From the NCBI GenBank assembly GCA_035771165.1, contig JAWNZC010000302.1:882501-946500 (forward strand): DNA of 64,000 nucleotides, written 5' to 3'. Both the position numbers and the translations under genes were made by a program. Of the stretch, positions 1 to 10,455 are shown in pieces. Source of the stretch: Paragorgia papillata (Eukaryota; Cnidaria; Anthozoa; Scleralcyonacea; Coralliidae). Position 1 is the stretch's first letter. Each line of letters begins with the position of its first letter. Below the pieces are notes generated by a model that did no database searches, was not told the DNA's origin, and saw nothing but the letters and a program-made list of their open reading frames with translations.

Positions 1-580
1 CAACTTGTAACTTTAGCATTCCGATCGGCAGCTTTACCTGTTGACTTCGGTAGTGTAAGAAATTAATCAAATGTTTTCATCTACAGTATGTCTAACGATT
101 GTTGTGAAATGTAATATACTATGTACAGAAAGATTTGTTGTTTATTTTTATATGCTGTAAATACTAAGTAGAAATGTAAATATTATTTTTCTGCACTCAT
201 CAGTGAGTAAAATTACACTACATCTGAACTTTACTTGCAGTCATTGAACTTTGATGATTAAAGAAAGATTATAAATGTAGACGTGAATTTCTCCCGTTAA
301 AAACACCTGGTGTGGTGTGTTGTGACTTTAATTTTCCCATCGATCATGGACCAAAGAAATTATTAAAAACCACACTGCACGTTCAGCTGGCGAATTTGAA
401 GAAGTAAAAATGCACAAGTTTCCAATAGTAGGAGAACCATCGTTGAGTTGAAGCCTTTAGTACCAGTTGAAAGTTGAGACTATTCTCACTACTTTATACA
501 TACAAGTCAGCACTCGGTATTAACATAATCATATCATTGGAATGATCACAATAAATCGAGACATATTCACATAAAATAGC
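1..580. other. No recognised feature
   Basis: A+T-rich sequence with frequent stops on both strands. I see no coding signature, repeat array or RNA gene. Confidence 0.6.
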
Positions 581-601
581 GATGTCTGAAACTTGCGAGT
601 T

Positions 602-1208
602 GTACATGTGCTCTCTCCTCCGCAGATGTTCTTTCCAGAGGGTTATTTCGGAGATCGGCTATGTCGGAGATCGTCGGAGATGCGTCGAAATCGTCAGCTG
701 GACAAAAGGAGTGCGGGCGGATAATGAAAGAGAAAGCGAAAAAAGAACATCTGCCAGATTTCTGTGTCAATATGGCGGCATCAGGGGGGTGTCAATAACT
801 TTTGGAACTGCGGGTTGTAGAAAAGATGTCGAATATTGCAGATGGTTACACGACCACAGTTAATTGAATGTGTGGAGAAAGTAGGAAACTTCGTTGTTTC
901 AATGTGAGCTGCACGTCGGCCGATATAAGTTTGTTATCCTCCGCTTCGTCAGTCTTCGTCTGATATATTTAATAAACGGCAAAACTGAGTATGTTTTGTC
1001 TTTTTTACAAGAAAGACATATTATAAACATGTCATAATTACTTACCAACAAATATGTTACCAATATAGACGTGGATGGCTTAGTTATCCGTGAAATAGTA
1101 AGTCATGCAAGAAACCGACATGTTGTGCAAAGAAACCGACCATCTCCGACGACCCCCGAAACCTCCAATATCCGAAATTTAACCTCTGCGGAGGAGAGAG
1201 GTACATGT
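602..1208. repeat. Inverted-repeat element, about 0.6 kb
   Basis: The left arm at 602-630 (TACATGTGCTCTCTCCTCCG...) reappears reverse-complemented at 1181-1208 with few mismatches. A second matching pair, TCGTCGGAGATG at 671-682 against CATCTCCGACGA at 1141-1152, lies inside it. The open frames seen here (for example 582-863) are by-products. This is probably a non-autonomous fold-back or MITE-type element; its exact ends and target duplication could not be set. Confidence 0.6.
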
Positions 1209-1289
1209 GAGCTTATTTCCTTGCTCAGCATTTGAGCGATGCCTAGCACCCTTTGTAAATACGTCATCATGGGTTGCCCTAGCAACGAT

Positions 1290-1760
1290 CCCAATCCAGG
1301 TAACCTAATTATGTTAAATAATATGGGTAGGGGTGGTAACCTAATGTTACATAATATGGGTAGGGGTGGTAACCTAATTATATATATATATATGGGTACG
1401 GGTGGTAACCTAATGTTATACATATGGGTAGGGATTGTAACCTGTTACATAATATGCATGGGTAGGGGTGGTAACCTAATGTTACATAATATGGGTAGGG
1501 GTGGTAACCTAAGGTTATATATATATATATATATATATATGGGTACGGGTGGTAACACAATGTTACATATATGGGTAGGGGTTGTAACCTGTTACATAAT
1601 ATGGGTAGGGGTGGTAACCTAATGTTACATAATATTGATAGGGGTGGTAACCTAATGTTACATAATATGGGTAGGGGTGGTAACCTAATGTTATATATAT
1701 GAGTAGGGGTAGTAACCTAAAGTTATATATATGGGAAGGGGTGGTAACCTTATGTTATAT
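1290..1760 (+). repeat. 33-bp G-rich minisatellite with TA interruptions
   Basis: The unit is about 33 bp, built around ATGGGTAGGGGTGGTAACCT followed by AATGTTACATA. It occurs roughly 13 times with point changes, and several units are interrupted by short (TA)n runs near 1380 and 1520. Each unit carries two G-runs on the + strand. The open frames here translate the repeat and are not genes. Confidence 0.9.
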
Positions 1761-1804
1761 AGGAGACATGTACGTATCTAGTGCGTATCGGTAACTGCAA
1801 ATAT

Positions 1805-1960
1805 AAAACAATTATTGAACAGGGTTTCACAAAATATCGTGATTTGTCAGTGGTGGGCAGATAAATTATTTGCTGATGCCGAAGGCAGAGGCAAATAACT
1901 GAACTGCGAGACATTGACAGATCACGATATTTTGTGAAAACTGAGTTCAATAATTGTTTT
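1805..1960. repeat. 155-bp hairpin repeat
   Basis: AAAACAATTATTGAAC at 1805 and the following TTTCACAAAATATCGTGAT pair with the reverse complement ending at 1960. A related single arm lies at about 3600-3680 (GCAAGACACTGACAAAATTT...), so this is a dispersed hairpin family. Confidence 0.7.
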
Positions 1961-2326
1961 ATTATTCGATTTATTCACTTTATTTGACATTATTTACCTG
2001 TAATTATGTCCATTCATTTCTTTCCAGCTTGGCTGAACGAGCGATTTATGTTTGCCGAAATTGAGTTTAACGCGCATGAGCAAAATATTATTTGCTGCAA
2101 AACAACATCTCCGGCTAATGCGCATGAGCAGACTATTATTTGTAGGCAGTTATTTTCAGGTGACGTAGCGGTCCTTCAACCAATTAAAAGGAAGATTAAA
2201 ATAAATCGAATAATAATGAATTTTCTTGTTTTACCAGGTTTGTTTAGCCTTAAAATTTGTAGCACAATTTTTAAAGATAGACTTTGAAACTGAATCATAA
2301 TATATAACTTTAGTTACTACCCCTAC

Positions 2327-3166
2327 TAATCACGCCCCATGTCCTGCAGGTGTCCCACACGGTTCTGTGATCTCCCCCACCCTATTTAATGTACATATTA
2401 ATGACTTGGAGGATGCAGTCCCAAACCACTTGAACGTAGACACTTGCAAATACGCACTTGCAAATACGCAGACGACTGTACCCAGCATCAGGTTGTTAGT
2501 GTGGGCAAAACAAGTCACATTCAAAACGCTGTTGATGCTGTCGTAAATCGGGCTGAAACCAATAAAATGGTCATTAATGTCAAGAAAACGAAAGATATGT
2601 GGTTGTGTTTTTCTGGTTCAATATCTGAACCACCTGCAATTCAAATTAGAGACGAAATCGCTGAACGAATATTGATTCGTTCAGCGAATGTATGGTTTCA
2701 GAACAACCTTAAATGGAACACCCACGTTGATGAGATTATACGGAAAGCAAATCAACTATTATACCACCTAAGAGAATGCAGGAAATCAAACCTTCTCACG
2801 GAGGTAGGGCTAACATTATACAAATCTAAAGTAAGATCAACTGTAGAACATGCCTCCCCCGTTTGGGGTGGTCTTCCAAGTTGCCTTGAAAACGAAACCG
2901 AGCGGATACAGTCAAGAAGTCTTCGAATTCTTGGTCTGGAAAAGAATAGCTTACCTGACCTTAGCAGCAGAAGAGAGTCGGCCACTAAACGCGAAATTGA
3001 CAGGATAGTAAATGATCTAAGCCATCCCTGTCGTAACTTAATACCTGACGCAAGCAATAATACATACAATTTAAGAGCGAGCAATGCTAACGGACGGACC
3101 TACATATTTTCAGGAACAGAAAGACATAAAAGATCCTTTCTTGCACGTGCATACAAATTTTTGTAA
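2327..3166 (+). pseudogene. 5'-truncated non-LTR retrotransposon RT, frameshifted at YADD
   Basis: The 3' part of a LINE reverse transcriptase. The translation runs through a GVPHGSVISPTLFNVHINDL block (RT motif B region, about 2347) to the catalytic KYADD, then the thumb and the C-terminal region (LLYHLRECRK, WGGLPSCLENETERIQSRSLRILG), ending at the stop near 3166. The frame breaks just before the catalytic motif because 14 bp are duplicated in tandem (2442-2455 and 2456-2469). Everything upstream of motif B (endonuclease and palm start) is missing, as in ordinary 5' truncation. Downstream sequence runs to a (TTA)n tail. The C-terminal pattern suggests the CR1 group, but the clade is not certain. 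It is inactive. Confidence 0.85.
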
Positions 3167-3322
3167 CTTGGCCTTCATTTTTATCTTGTATATATATATA
3201 CTGTTTTTATTCTTGTAAATGTTTTAACCAACATTTTATATTATGTTGCTCATTTCACTATATATTATAATCCAATTTTGTAAATCCATTGTATTTTTCT
3301 AACCTAAGATGGATGATTAAAG

Positions 3323-3381
<59 letters not shown>
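3323..3381 (+). repeat. (TTA)n microsatellite, LINE 3' tail
   Basis: About 19 copies of ATT/TTA directly follow the 3' untranslated region of the truncated LINE. Short tandem 3' tails of this kind are normal for CR1-like elements, so this is probably the element's own end rather than an independent microsatellite. Confidence 0.85.
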
Positions 3382-3382
<1 letters not shown>

Positions 3383-3764
3383 AATATGCAGATGTACCAT
3401 GTTGAAGTTGGTTGAATGGGAAAATTTGTATGCAAGTTGGAACATTATTTAGCTAACTAAGATACATGCACATACAGTCATGACCATTAGTCCAATCCAT
3501 TACATGGAATGAACATAAACATGATCTGACAGATATCAAAACACATGAAATTAATCGAATACTGGTACCGTAGTACACCGTAGTAAGTATTATATTATGC
3601 AGAGATAAATAATTGATCTGCAAGACACTGACAAAATTTATCACAAAATTTTACAAGAACCCAGTTAAATGTTTTTAAATTATTCACCTAAATTTTAAGA
3701 TTTGTTAACATTATCACCAATATTTACACACCACCAATATTTACACCACCAATGTTTATTCATC

Positions 3765-3890
3765 CTATAAAAATCCTTGCTGTTTAAGGCGTGCTAATAT
3801 AGATGTGTCAAAGTCTAGAGACACATTGATTTGAGCACCTTCTTCAACTGTGATACTTCTCTTCAGCCTCAGTGATCCCAATTCTTCATC
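3765..3890 (-). CDS. Possible terminal exon of a decayed minus-strand gene
   Basis: On the minus strand a good acceptor (TTTGTCTCCAG) precedes a 42-codon open stretch starting DEELGSLRLKRSITVEEGAQ and ending with a stop at 3765-3767. The codon pattern and the position of the acceptor look like a last exon in phase 0. I do not recognise the domain. The likely partner exon is the one at 4190-4530, which contains stops, so the whole locus may be a pseudogene or a remnant of a transposon-borne gene. It could also be chance. Confidence 0.35.
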   Translation of the reverse strand, partial: DEELGSLRLKRSITVEEGAQINVSLDFDTSILARLKQQGFL

Positions 3891-4189
3891 CTGGAGACAA
3901 ACAAGATTTAAGGCAGTTAATAAATGTTTCTCAATTTTCCACAAGAAGTTCATACTGCAACCTTAAATGAGTTTTATCGAGACAGTGTCCCCAAATTTTG
4001 TCCTCTGGGTGCAATCCTTCAATTTTTGCTGAGTTACAAGGGTAGTAAAATTACCAGTGTGGCTCTTCAGTATCCGTATATACTGGCAGCACATAACCTC
4101 GATAGGCCTTGCTAATTTTGTAGTTGGCAACTAAAGCTGTCATGGCATTAGTCTCAAAATGATTGCTCAACTCCGTTGTCAACAAACTA

Positions 4190-4530
4190 AAGCTCACTCT
4201 CCATCAAATCGATATCCACTTCCAAATCTTTTTCAGTAATAAGTTCATGTTTTGACAAACAAGCAGTTATTTCCTCCACATCAACGATCTTTCGGAAGAT
4301 TTAGGAATCGTTTGCTTCCTTGGTGGCAGATGGCGGTTGTCCCAAGCTATCAAATTGTGGTTCCTCTTCTTTCATTGTGAACTTAACATTTTCAGCATTA
4401 TTCATGATATCACGGATCTGCTTGAGTCCGTATCCACTAGGTTTTCGGAAACCAGCACCTTCAGGTATACCAGTAACTTCAAATCCACCTTTTGCATAAG
4501 GTACATGGGTTGGTTTACCATAGGCCTTGC
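4190..4530 (-). pseudogene. Exon remnant with a GTF2I-like segment
   Basis: A minus-strand acceptor (TATTTTTACAG) precedes an open stretch starting KAYGKPTHVPYAKGGFEVTG, followed by IPEGAGFRKPSGYGLKQIRD. The order VPY, V-x-G-x-P-E-G, F-R-K-P-S-x-Y-G, then I-x-x-I-M-x-x-x-x-x-V-x-F-T resembles the GTF2I-like repeat found in TFII-I family proteins. That assignment is by eye only. A TAA at 4301 interrupts the frame, after which coding-like sequence continues (DVEEITACLSKHELITEKDL) to a second stop near 4190. An intact ancestor probably joined this to the 3765-3890 exon. Function unknown. Confidence 0.4.
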
Positions 4531-4603
4531 CTGTAAAAATAGAAATTGAACAAATTAATTTAGCCAAGATGTTTAGAAAAAAGGCAATTCATATGTAATT
4601 AGC

Positions 4604-4703
4604 TTAACTCATCCTTGTCCGACGGTTTCCCAATACGGGAATAAAATTGTCTGACATTAGCTAGAATAAATACCAAAGACAAGTTTGGACAGGAAAGAGT
4701 TAA
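4604..4703 (+). mobile_element. 100-bp MITE, copy 1
   Basis: Bounded by TTAACTC and GAGTTAA, with a core containing GAATAAAATTGTCTGACATT. Homologous copies sit at 44915-45017 (opposite strand) and 50379-50480. A shorter, diverged copy is at about 4965-5047. The conserved core holds a small palindrome, clearest in copy 3 as CTGGCGTTAGCCAG. Confidence 0.75.
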
Positions 4704-5845
4704 AGAGGAAAATAAAACGAAAATTAAGTTTGGTTTACAGTATTTTCAAGATCTCCTGAAAGTAATACAAAATAATTTTTTCAGTTTTTCCATATCTTAC
4801 TTTGTTCTCGAGTTATTTAGATTAGGTTAATACATGTAATATATATTGTGACAATGATTGTTCAATTAGTTTTAATTACACCTTTGCAAGGTGGTTCAGG
4901 TAGGCTTATGATCAGAAGGTTCATTTTGTTAACAAATGGGTGGATCAATAACCAAGGCCTTGTTGCCATACTGTTCATTTTTGCTCGTCCCTGTGTGAGG
5001 GTTTCCCCAGAGGTAAATAAATCCATCTGGCAGACAGGAAAAAGTTAACAAGATTTTTTGCATTATTATTCATAATCGATTAAGGCATCTATGCTTTACA
5101 ACTCAATATGCATTATTGATGAATGGCTGCTGAATTATAATTAGCATGTGCTTCTTTATATCCCATTATAGCAACCCCATTGACTTGTTTGGGGAAAAGT
5201 CAAAACAAAAGAACATACTATCCAAATTCTGCTGGGATATTTACGCATGCATGCGTACCTCAACCGGCATAACAAGAATCCTGTGATTTGAAACGGATTA
5301 TCCCAGAGTCTGTCGTTTCCCGGGTGGGGGAACGTGGAGCAATATTGTGTTCTCTTTGTGTACCGCGAACCAATCAAATCAATACTACGGTACTGTGCCA
5401 AACATAGATCGGCCAACCGCACAGGGACCGGGTGTTGGAAAATAACTTGCCGGAGAGTGTGACTTTAAACGTCTATTATTTCAGTGAAAATTTTAAATTT
5501 TTCATGCACATCGCACCTATGACAGAAGAAAATTGAAAAAAATTCAACGGTTTTTCGTTGATGCATGCTTTACTCGTGAAAGTTAATGATACTTAAACAC
5601 AGTTTACTAGTAATTCATTAAAATGTATTCCTTAGTTCGTTGTTTACCATTTTCTGCGGCTTGGCGACAGTTAGATAGCTCAGTCAGTGACCTCGCTGAA
5701 GCTTGAGTCCCAAATTTCTTTCCAATCTTTTTATCATCACTCAGACTTCTAATATCTAGGAACTATCGTATCTCTGATCTTTGATAACTCGTTACGTCTT
5801 GTTGTCTTGTAGACGACTCTATTATATTTTTACCTTGAGTGGCCC
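4704..5845. other. No recognised gene
   Basis: Apart from the partial MITE copy at about 4965-5047, I see no coding signature or array. The open frames at 4848-5048 and 5156-5422 are short and match nothing I know. Confidence 0.5.
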
Positions 5846-5891
5846 GGTACCCAAGCTAGCCCGCTTTGCAGAGATGATTTTTATCGTGTTT

Positions 5892-5907
5892 ACATGCGAA
5901 GGGCTAG
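5892..5907 (+). repeat. Target-site duplication, left copy
   Basis: ACATGCGAAGGGCTAG is identical at 5892-5907 and 8335-8350, flanking the LINE exactly. The bases beyond differ on each side, so the duplication is 16 bp. Confidence 0.92.
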
Positions 5908-8334
5908 AAACATCGTTTTGAAGTTAGGAACACTCGGACGTACCACAGTGCTGACTGTGACACTGACCACAGCCTGGTACTGTCATTTATGACCCTGCAA
6001 CCGAAGCCATTCCATCGACAAGAGAAACAATCCACCAAGATTGATATTCATAAAACAGTCATCCCAGAACTCAAGGAAAACTATTGTAGTGGTCTGACGG
6101 AAGCGCTTCAGAAAATGCCTACCACAACAGACCCAGACACATATTGGAAAAATGTCAGGACAGTCATATATGACACCGCTCTTCGTACTTTTGGTAGGAG
6201 ACAGAAACTAAACCCGGATTGGTACAACTCATCTCTTCCAGTCATTCAACCTGTACTGGAAACGAAACGGCAAACACTTCTCCGGCTTAAATCAAGACCA
6301 ACAAGGCAGGCGCTGGATGCACATCGCACCGCCAAGGCCACAGCCCAGAGAACAATTCGACGATGTGTCCGAGAGTATTGGGATTTACTATGCACTCGAA
6401 TTGAAACAGCTAGAGATTCAGGTGACGTGAAGGGAATGTATGAAGCCATCAAATCAGCTACTGGTCCTTCCACCCAGACCTGCAGTGTTTTGAAAAGAAA
6501 GGACGGCTCGGTAATTGCCGATAAATCAGAAAAATTTGATCGGTGGATTGAACATTACAGTGAACAATACACTAGAGAAAGCAACACCTGTTACGAAACT
6601 CTGTCCAATCTTCCAGACACCCAGTCACTGGAGCATCTAGACGCAGCATCCGAGCTTGAGGAGGTAATAACAACAGTTCTGGGATTGAGGAAAGGTAAAG
6701 CAGCAGGAGAAGACGCAATCCCTGGTGAGCTACTCCAGGCTGGTATAGAACCTCTAGCAAATCACTTACATCATCTGATCTCCCTATGCTGGACCTCCAA
6801 AAGTGTTCCTCAAGATTTCAAGAATGCCAAGATTACCACCTTATACAAGCATAAAGGAGATCGTGGAGATTGTAACAATTACCGCGGCATTTCTCTGTTG
6901 ATTGTTACTGGAAAAGTGCTAGCCCGTATTTTTCTGAGTCGGCTGCAAAACTTAGCAGAACAGGTATACCCGGAGTCACAGTGTGGGTTTCGACATGGCC
7001 GCTCAACCACTGATATGATCTTTGCTGTAAGACAACTGCAGGAGAAGTCAAGGGAGCAACAACAACCTTTATATCTAGCTTTTGTCGATTTGATTAAAGC
7101 TTTCGACCTGATCGATAGAGAATCACTATTCCTTGTTCTACAAAAAGCCGGCTGTCCACCAACACTCCTAGCACTGATCAGATCCTTCCATGATGGAATG
7201 CAAGACCGAGTTCAGTATGATGGTGACACTTCCAACTCTTTTCCTATAGACAGAGGAGTGAAACAAGGATGTGTTCTAGCTCCCACACTTTTTGGTATCT
7301 ATTTTCCCTGTGTGTTCAAGACAGCTTATGAAAACCTCACTGACAACGTTGGAGTGTCCCTCCTAACCCGTGACGACGGAAACTTCTTCAATCTGTCCCG
7401 TTTCAAAGCCAAAACCAAAACACAGGAAATCATTGTCCGAGAACTTCTATATGCAGACGATGCTGCGCTTTGTGCCTCATCAATAGAACAACTGCAATCA
7501 CTGTTAGACTGCTTCTCTCGAGCATGTAAAGATTTTGGCCTCACCGTTAGTCTGAAAAAGACTGTCACTATGTCACCGGCTGCAAGCACACACTACTTTA
7601 AAATCGATGATACAACTCTACAAAACGTCAAAAAGTTTACATGTCTGGGATCTACTTTGACCTGTGACAGCACTCTTGACGAAGAACTTTCAACCAGATT
7701 AGGAAAGGCCGCATCCACTTTTGGTCGTTTGACGAAACGAGTGTGGGAAAACAAATACCTAACGATACACACCAAAGTTCGTGTATATGAGGCCTGCGTT
7801 GTGAGTGTATTGCTATATGGAGCTGAATGCTGGCCAACCTACCGACGACAAGAGAGCCGACTAAGTGCTTTTCACACTAGATGTTTAGGATCAATACTTG
7901 GCATAACGTGGAAAGATAAAATGACAAATGAGGACTTATTCAAAATAACTAAATCTGACCCTCTCTCCTCTCATCTGAAATTTATCCGCTTACGATGGGC
8001 AGGACATGTCACAAGAATGCCATCTATTCGTATACCTCATTCCATATTGCACGGTGTTCTCAAAGAAGGTACTCGCCCCATAGGGAGACCTAAGCTTAGA
8101 TTTAAAAATGTACTGAAGAGAGACCTTACAGACTTTCGTATACCTACTGAAACCTGGACACAGACAGCACTCAGCCGTACTGAATGGCGTTCTGGACTTT
8201 ATCAAGGGAGGTCCCAAGACCATATCAACAATTTACAGAAATTAAAGGAGCGCCGTTTGAGGTCCTCCACAAACAATTGACGAGATTGTCTCAATAGCAT
8301 TGTCGGTCACGACAGAAGCCTGCCAATACAATAC
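5908..8334 (+). mobile_element. 5'-truncated non-LTR retrotransposon with intact RT frame
   Basis: The insertion is defined by the perfect 16-bp target-site duplication. It starts inside the last part of the endonuclease domain and ends with a short CAATACAATAC tail, as in RTE-like elements with short tandem 3' tails. The RT frame has no stop, which points to a recent insertion. It cannot move by itself because the endonuclease is almost entirely missing. The insertion landed inside the fold-back repeat, giving a relative age for both. Confidence 0.9.
5911..8280 (+). CDS. Reverse transcriptase (EN remnant-RT), LINE ORF2-like
   Basis: The frame is open from just after a stop at 5905-5907. The first residues (YHSADCDTDHSLV) are the C-terminal endonuclease motif ending in D-H-x-L-V; the first ATG is at 5989, giving 763 residues from there. 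RT blocks in order, numbered from that ATG: NNYRGISLL (about 301), QCGFRHGRSTTDMI (about 328), LAFVDLIKAFD with the first catalytic Asp (about 364), GVKQGCVLAPTLFG (about 424), YADDAA with the catalytic Asp pair (about 487), then LKKT and CLGST. The C-terminal part has the RLRWAGHVTRM and GRPKLRFK blocks typical of RTE-like or related elements. The usual C-terminal zinc finger is absent. Clade uncertain; the RT identification is firm. Confidence 0.92.
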   Translation, partial: HRFEVRNTRTYHSADCDTDHSLVLSFMTLQPKPFHRQEKQSTKIDIHKTVIPELKENYCSGLTEALQKMPTTTDPDTYWKNVRTVIYDTALRTFGRRQKLNPDWYNSSLPVIQPVLETKRQTLLRLKSRPTRQALDAHRTAKATAQRTIRRCVREYWDLLCTRIETARDSGDVKGMYEAIKSATGPSTQTCSVLKRKDGSVIADKSEKFDRWIEHYSEQYTRESNTCYETLSNLPDTQSLEHLDAASELEEVITTVLGLRKGKAAGEDAIPGELLQAGIEPLANHLHHLISLCWTSKSVPQDFKNAKITTLYKHKGDRGDCNNYRGISLLIVTGKVLARIFLSRLQNLAEQVYPESQCGFRHGRSTTDMIFAVRQLQEKSREQQQPLYLAFVDLIKAFDLIDRESLFLVLQKAGCPPTLLALIRSFHDGMQDRVQYDGDTSNSFPIDRGVKQGCVLAPTLFGIYFPCVFKTAYENLTDNVGVSLLTRDDGNFFNLSRFKAKTKTQEIIVRELLYADDAALCASSIEQLQSLLDCFSRACKDFGLTVSLKKTVTMSPAASTHYFKIDDTTLQNVKKFTCLGSTLTCDSTLDEELSTRLGKAASTFGRLTKRVWENKYLTIHTKVRVYEACVVSVLLYGAECWPTYRRQESRLSAFHTRCLGSILGITWKDKMTNEDLFKITKSDPLSSHLKFIRLRWAGHVTRMPSIRIPHSILHGVLKEGTRPIGRPKLRFKNVLKRDLTDFRIPTETWTQTALSRTEWRSGLYQGRSQDHINNLQKLKERRLRSSTNN

Positions 8335-8350
8335 ACATGCGAAGGGCTAG
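8335..8350 (+). repeat. Target-site duplication, right copy
   Basis: Identical to 5892-5907; it marks the 3' end of the LINE. Confidence 0.92.
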
Positions 8351-9049
8351 CTCGCCTAGCTGGGCTTCCTTTTTTGTTGCGCTAATTGCGTAATTTATCA
8401 GTTCTTGTAAGACACGAATTCTCATTGTTTTAAATATGAACTGTACATGAACAAGCAGAACTTGTGAATTGTTATGTTAATATTTTCGAAAAAGCTGATA
8501 AAAACAAATTTTGTCGCGTGTACGAAACTTTAAATGCCAACCCGGGCAATCGTGTTTACGTGGGAAAATCGCAGCCAGGGTAACAGAGATCTCGGTCTCA
8601 CAAAGCGAGATCTCGACTAGGCGGGCTAGCTCGGCTCTCATATAAAGACAAGGGGGAAATTAACAAGAAATAATAGCACAAACACGATCTCGGCAAAGCG
8701 GGCTAGCTCGGGTACCCAGGTTGGCTCGCCTCCATATAAACACCCTCATAGACGTCTCAACAAGCGACACATGAAACAAAGTTCATCCACACTGTGAATT
8801 AACACTTTGCGCTGCGTTCGTTGTTGTCGTTAGGCGAATTGAATTTATTTATGCCAGATTATTTTTAATACTCTCGCTAACACCAAACAATTTTATTTGT
8901 CACGGCGGCCTGCCAACGTGAAGGACAGCTTTCCCGATTCTAGAAAGTTAAATTTGATTGGTCCGTCGCTTAGAACACAAAATTGCTTTCCGACAAGCTG
9001 GCGTTAGTGGAAGCGGATTTACCTCCGCCGTAAGAAAGACTGTGGGCGA

Positions 9050-9985
9050 GGCTACTCCACTCCCGGTAAACACTATTTTGGCATGTACAATTGATGTAAA
9101 TTCGCTTTACACCAACATTCCTATAGAAGAAGGAATTGACCCTTGCATTTCAGCACTAAAAGTTTTTTATTCGAATGATTGGCCTCTACTTCCGGTTATT
9201 ACACAACTTTTTAAATTCATTTTAAAAGAAAACTACTTTACCTTCAACAATCAACACTATTTGAAAAAACACGGCTCGGCAATGGGAACCAAAATGGCCC
9301 CGTCCTATGCCACTATTTTCATTGGAACCTTGGAAAATCCCTTTTTAGAATCTTTACCGAATAATAGAAAACCCAGTGTTTTATTTCGGTTTCCAGATGA
9401 TATTTTTCTTATTTGGACGCATGGTTTGGCCTCTTTTACACAGCTTATATTTTCTTTGAACTCTTTCGATAATACGATAAAATTTTCGGAAACGCATCCA
9501 ACCAAGCAAGCCAGTTTCTTGGATACCACTTTAGATACGTAGCTCAAATCTGATTTGTTCATTAAACCAACTGACTCTCTACCCCTTCTACATTATAAAC
9601 TATATACTAAAAGAGATCTTGTAGACTCTGGGTCACCGGGATACAGATATCCTTCGAGCTATATAGACAGGGCTCGCTCTTACACCCAAACAGAACTTCT
9701 CGAACCCAAAGAAACCACACACCAACCAATCTTTCCTTTCGTAATCCCATAATATGATCCGCATAACCTATCCAAACACCTGTACCACATCCTAAGACAA
9801 CATTGGTCATACATTGAGAATGACCAATGCCTCCCTCAGATCTTCCCAAATTCTCCGGTGGTGGCTTTTCAAAGACATAAAAACCTAAAAGAACACTTTG
9901 TGCGCTCCAAATATACTCATGAAGGTCATGAAGAAACATTATTTTATATTCAGCAATTATATCAACTTTCAAATTTTTAGGGATT
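9050..9985 (+). pseudogene. Penelope-like element reverse transcriptase, broken
   Basis: The translation contains TIDVNSLYTNIP, the palm motif of Penelope-like RTs, then GSAMGTKMAPSYATIF and a catalytic region reading RFPDDIFLIW where family members usually have RYIDDIF. These three blocks together identify the family. The same frame continues past a TAG at 9540-9542 (KSDLFIKPTDS), past a TAA at 9750-9752 and on through NLSKHLYHIL and VVAFQRHKNLKEH to about 9985. No GIY-YIG endonuclease domain is visible downstream, and the 5' part is missing. The two stops show that it is inactive. Confidence 0.88.
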
Positions 9986-10149
9986 TCAACAGTCCATAAC
10001 TTGTACAAAAAGAACATTCCACGGCTTATTTTAAACGTTCCAAGAAATTTTGTAAATAAATGTGAACAACTTACTTTTGAATTGACAGTTGATTTATTGT
10101 TAATACTCAGTACCATTTAAGATCCAGGCTATCCGTTGACCAAGTTTTA

Positions 10150-10453
10150 CAGTCAAAGCGGATGTTGTTTACTGGGCGACCTTGCAATATTGACTGCAAC
10201 ATTGCAATGTTGACGTGAGTTGACAATGCTAACGATACACGGTGACTCCTTGGCAAGTTGCTAAAAATTCGCATTTTAAATATTGAACTTCACATAACAT
10301 AAAGTTTACTTAGAGTTAGTTGTTCTGAGTTTCAATAGAACTTCATATTATGTGAAGTTCGATATTTAAAATGCGAATTCTTAGCAACCTGCTAAGTACA
10401 ATGTTGCTATCAATATTGCAATGTCGCGCAGGAACGAACATCCGGTTTGACTG
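10150..10453. mobile_element. 304-bp MITE, Tc1/mariner-like
   Basis: The ends are CAGTCAAAGCGGATGTT and its imperfect reverse complement AACATCCGGTTTGACTG, flanked by TA on each side (10148-10149 and 10454-10455). The arms pair over more than 100 bp (TTCGCATTTTAAATATTGAA against its complement near 10355), leaving a small centre. TA duplication and a CAGT start fit the Tc1/mariner group. No coding capacity. Confidence 0.85.
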
Positions 10454-10455
10454 TA

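Larger units (their letters stand above)
5846..8716. repeat. Fold-back repeat split by a LINE insertion
   Basis: GGTACCCAAGCTAGCCCGCT at 5846 pairs with its near-perfect reverse complement at 8686-8716 (CGGCAAAGCGGGCTAGCTCG...). Removing the inserted LINE (5908-8334) and one copy of its target duplication leaves a fold-back unit of roughly 430 bp, rich in GCTAGC and CTCATATAAA motifs. Related fragments occur near 13069, 25342 and 46525-46585, so this is a dispersed family. Confidence 0.65.

Noticed and set aside
582..863. 93-codon + strand frame
   Set aside because: It lies in the left arm and interior of an inverted-repeat element and has no domain.
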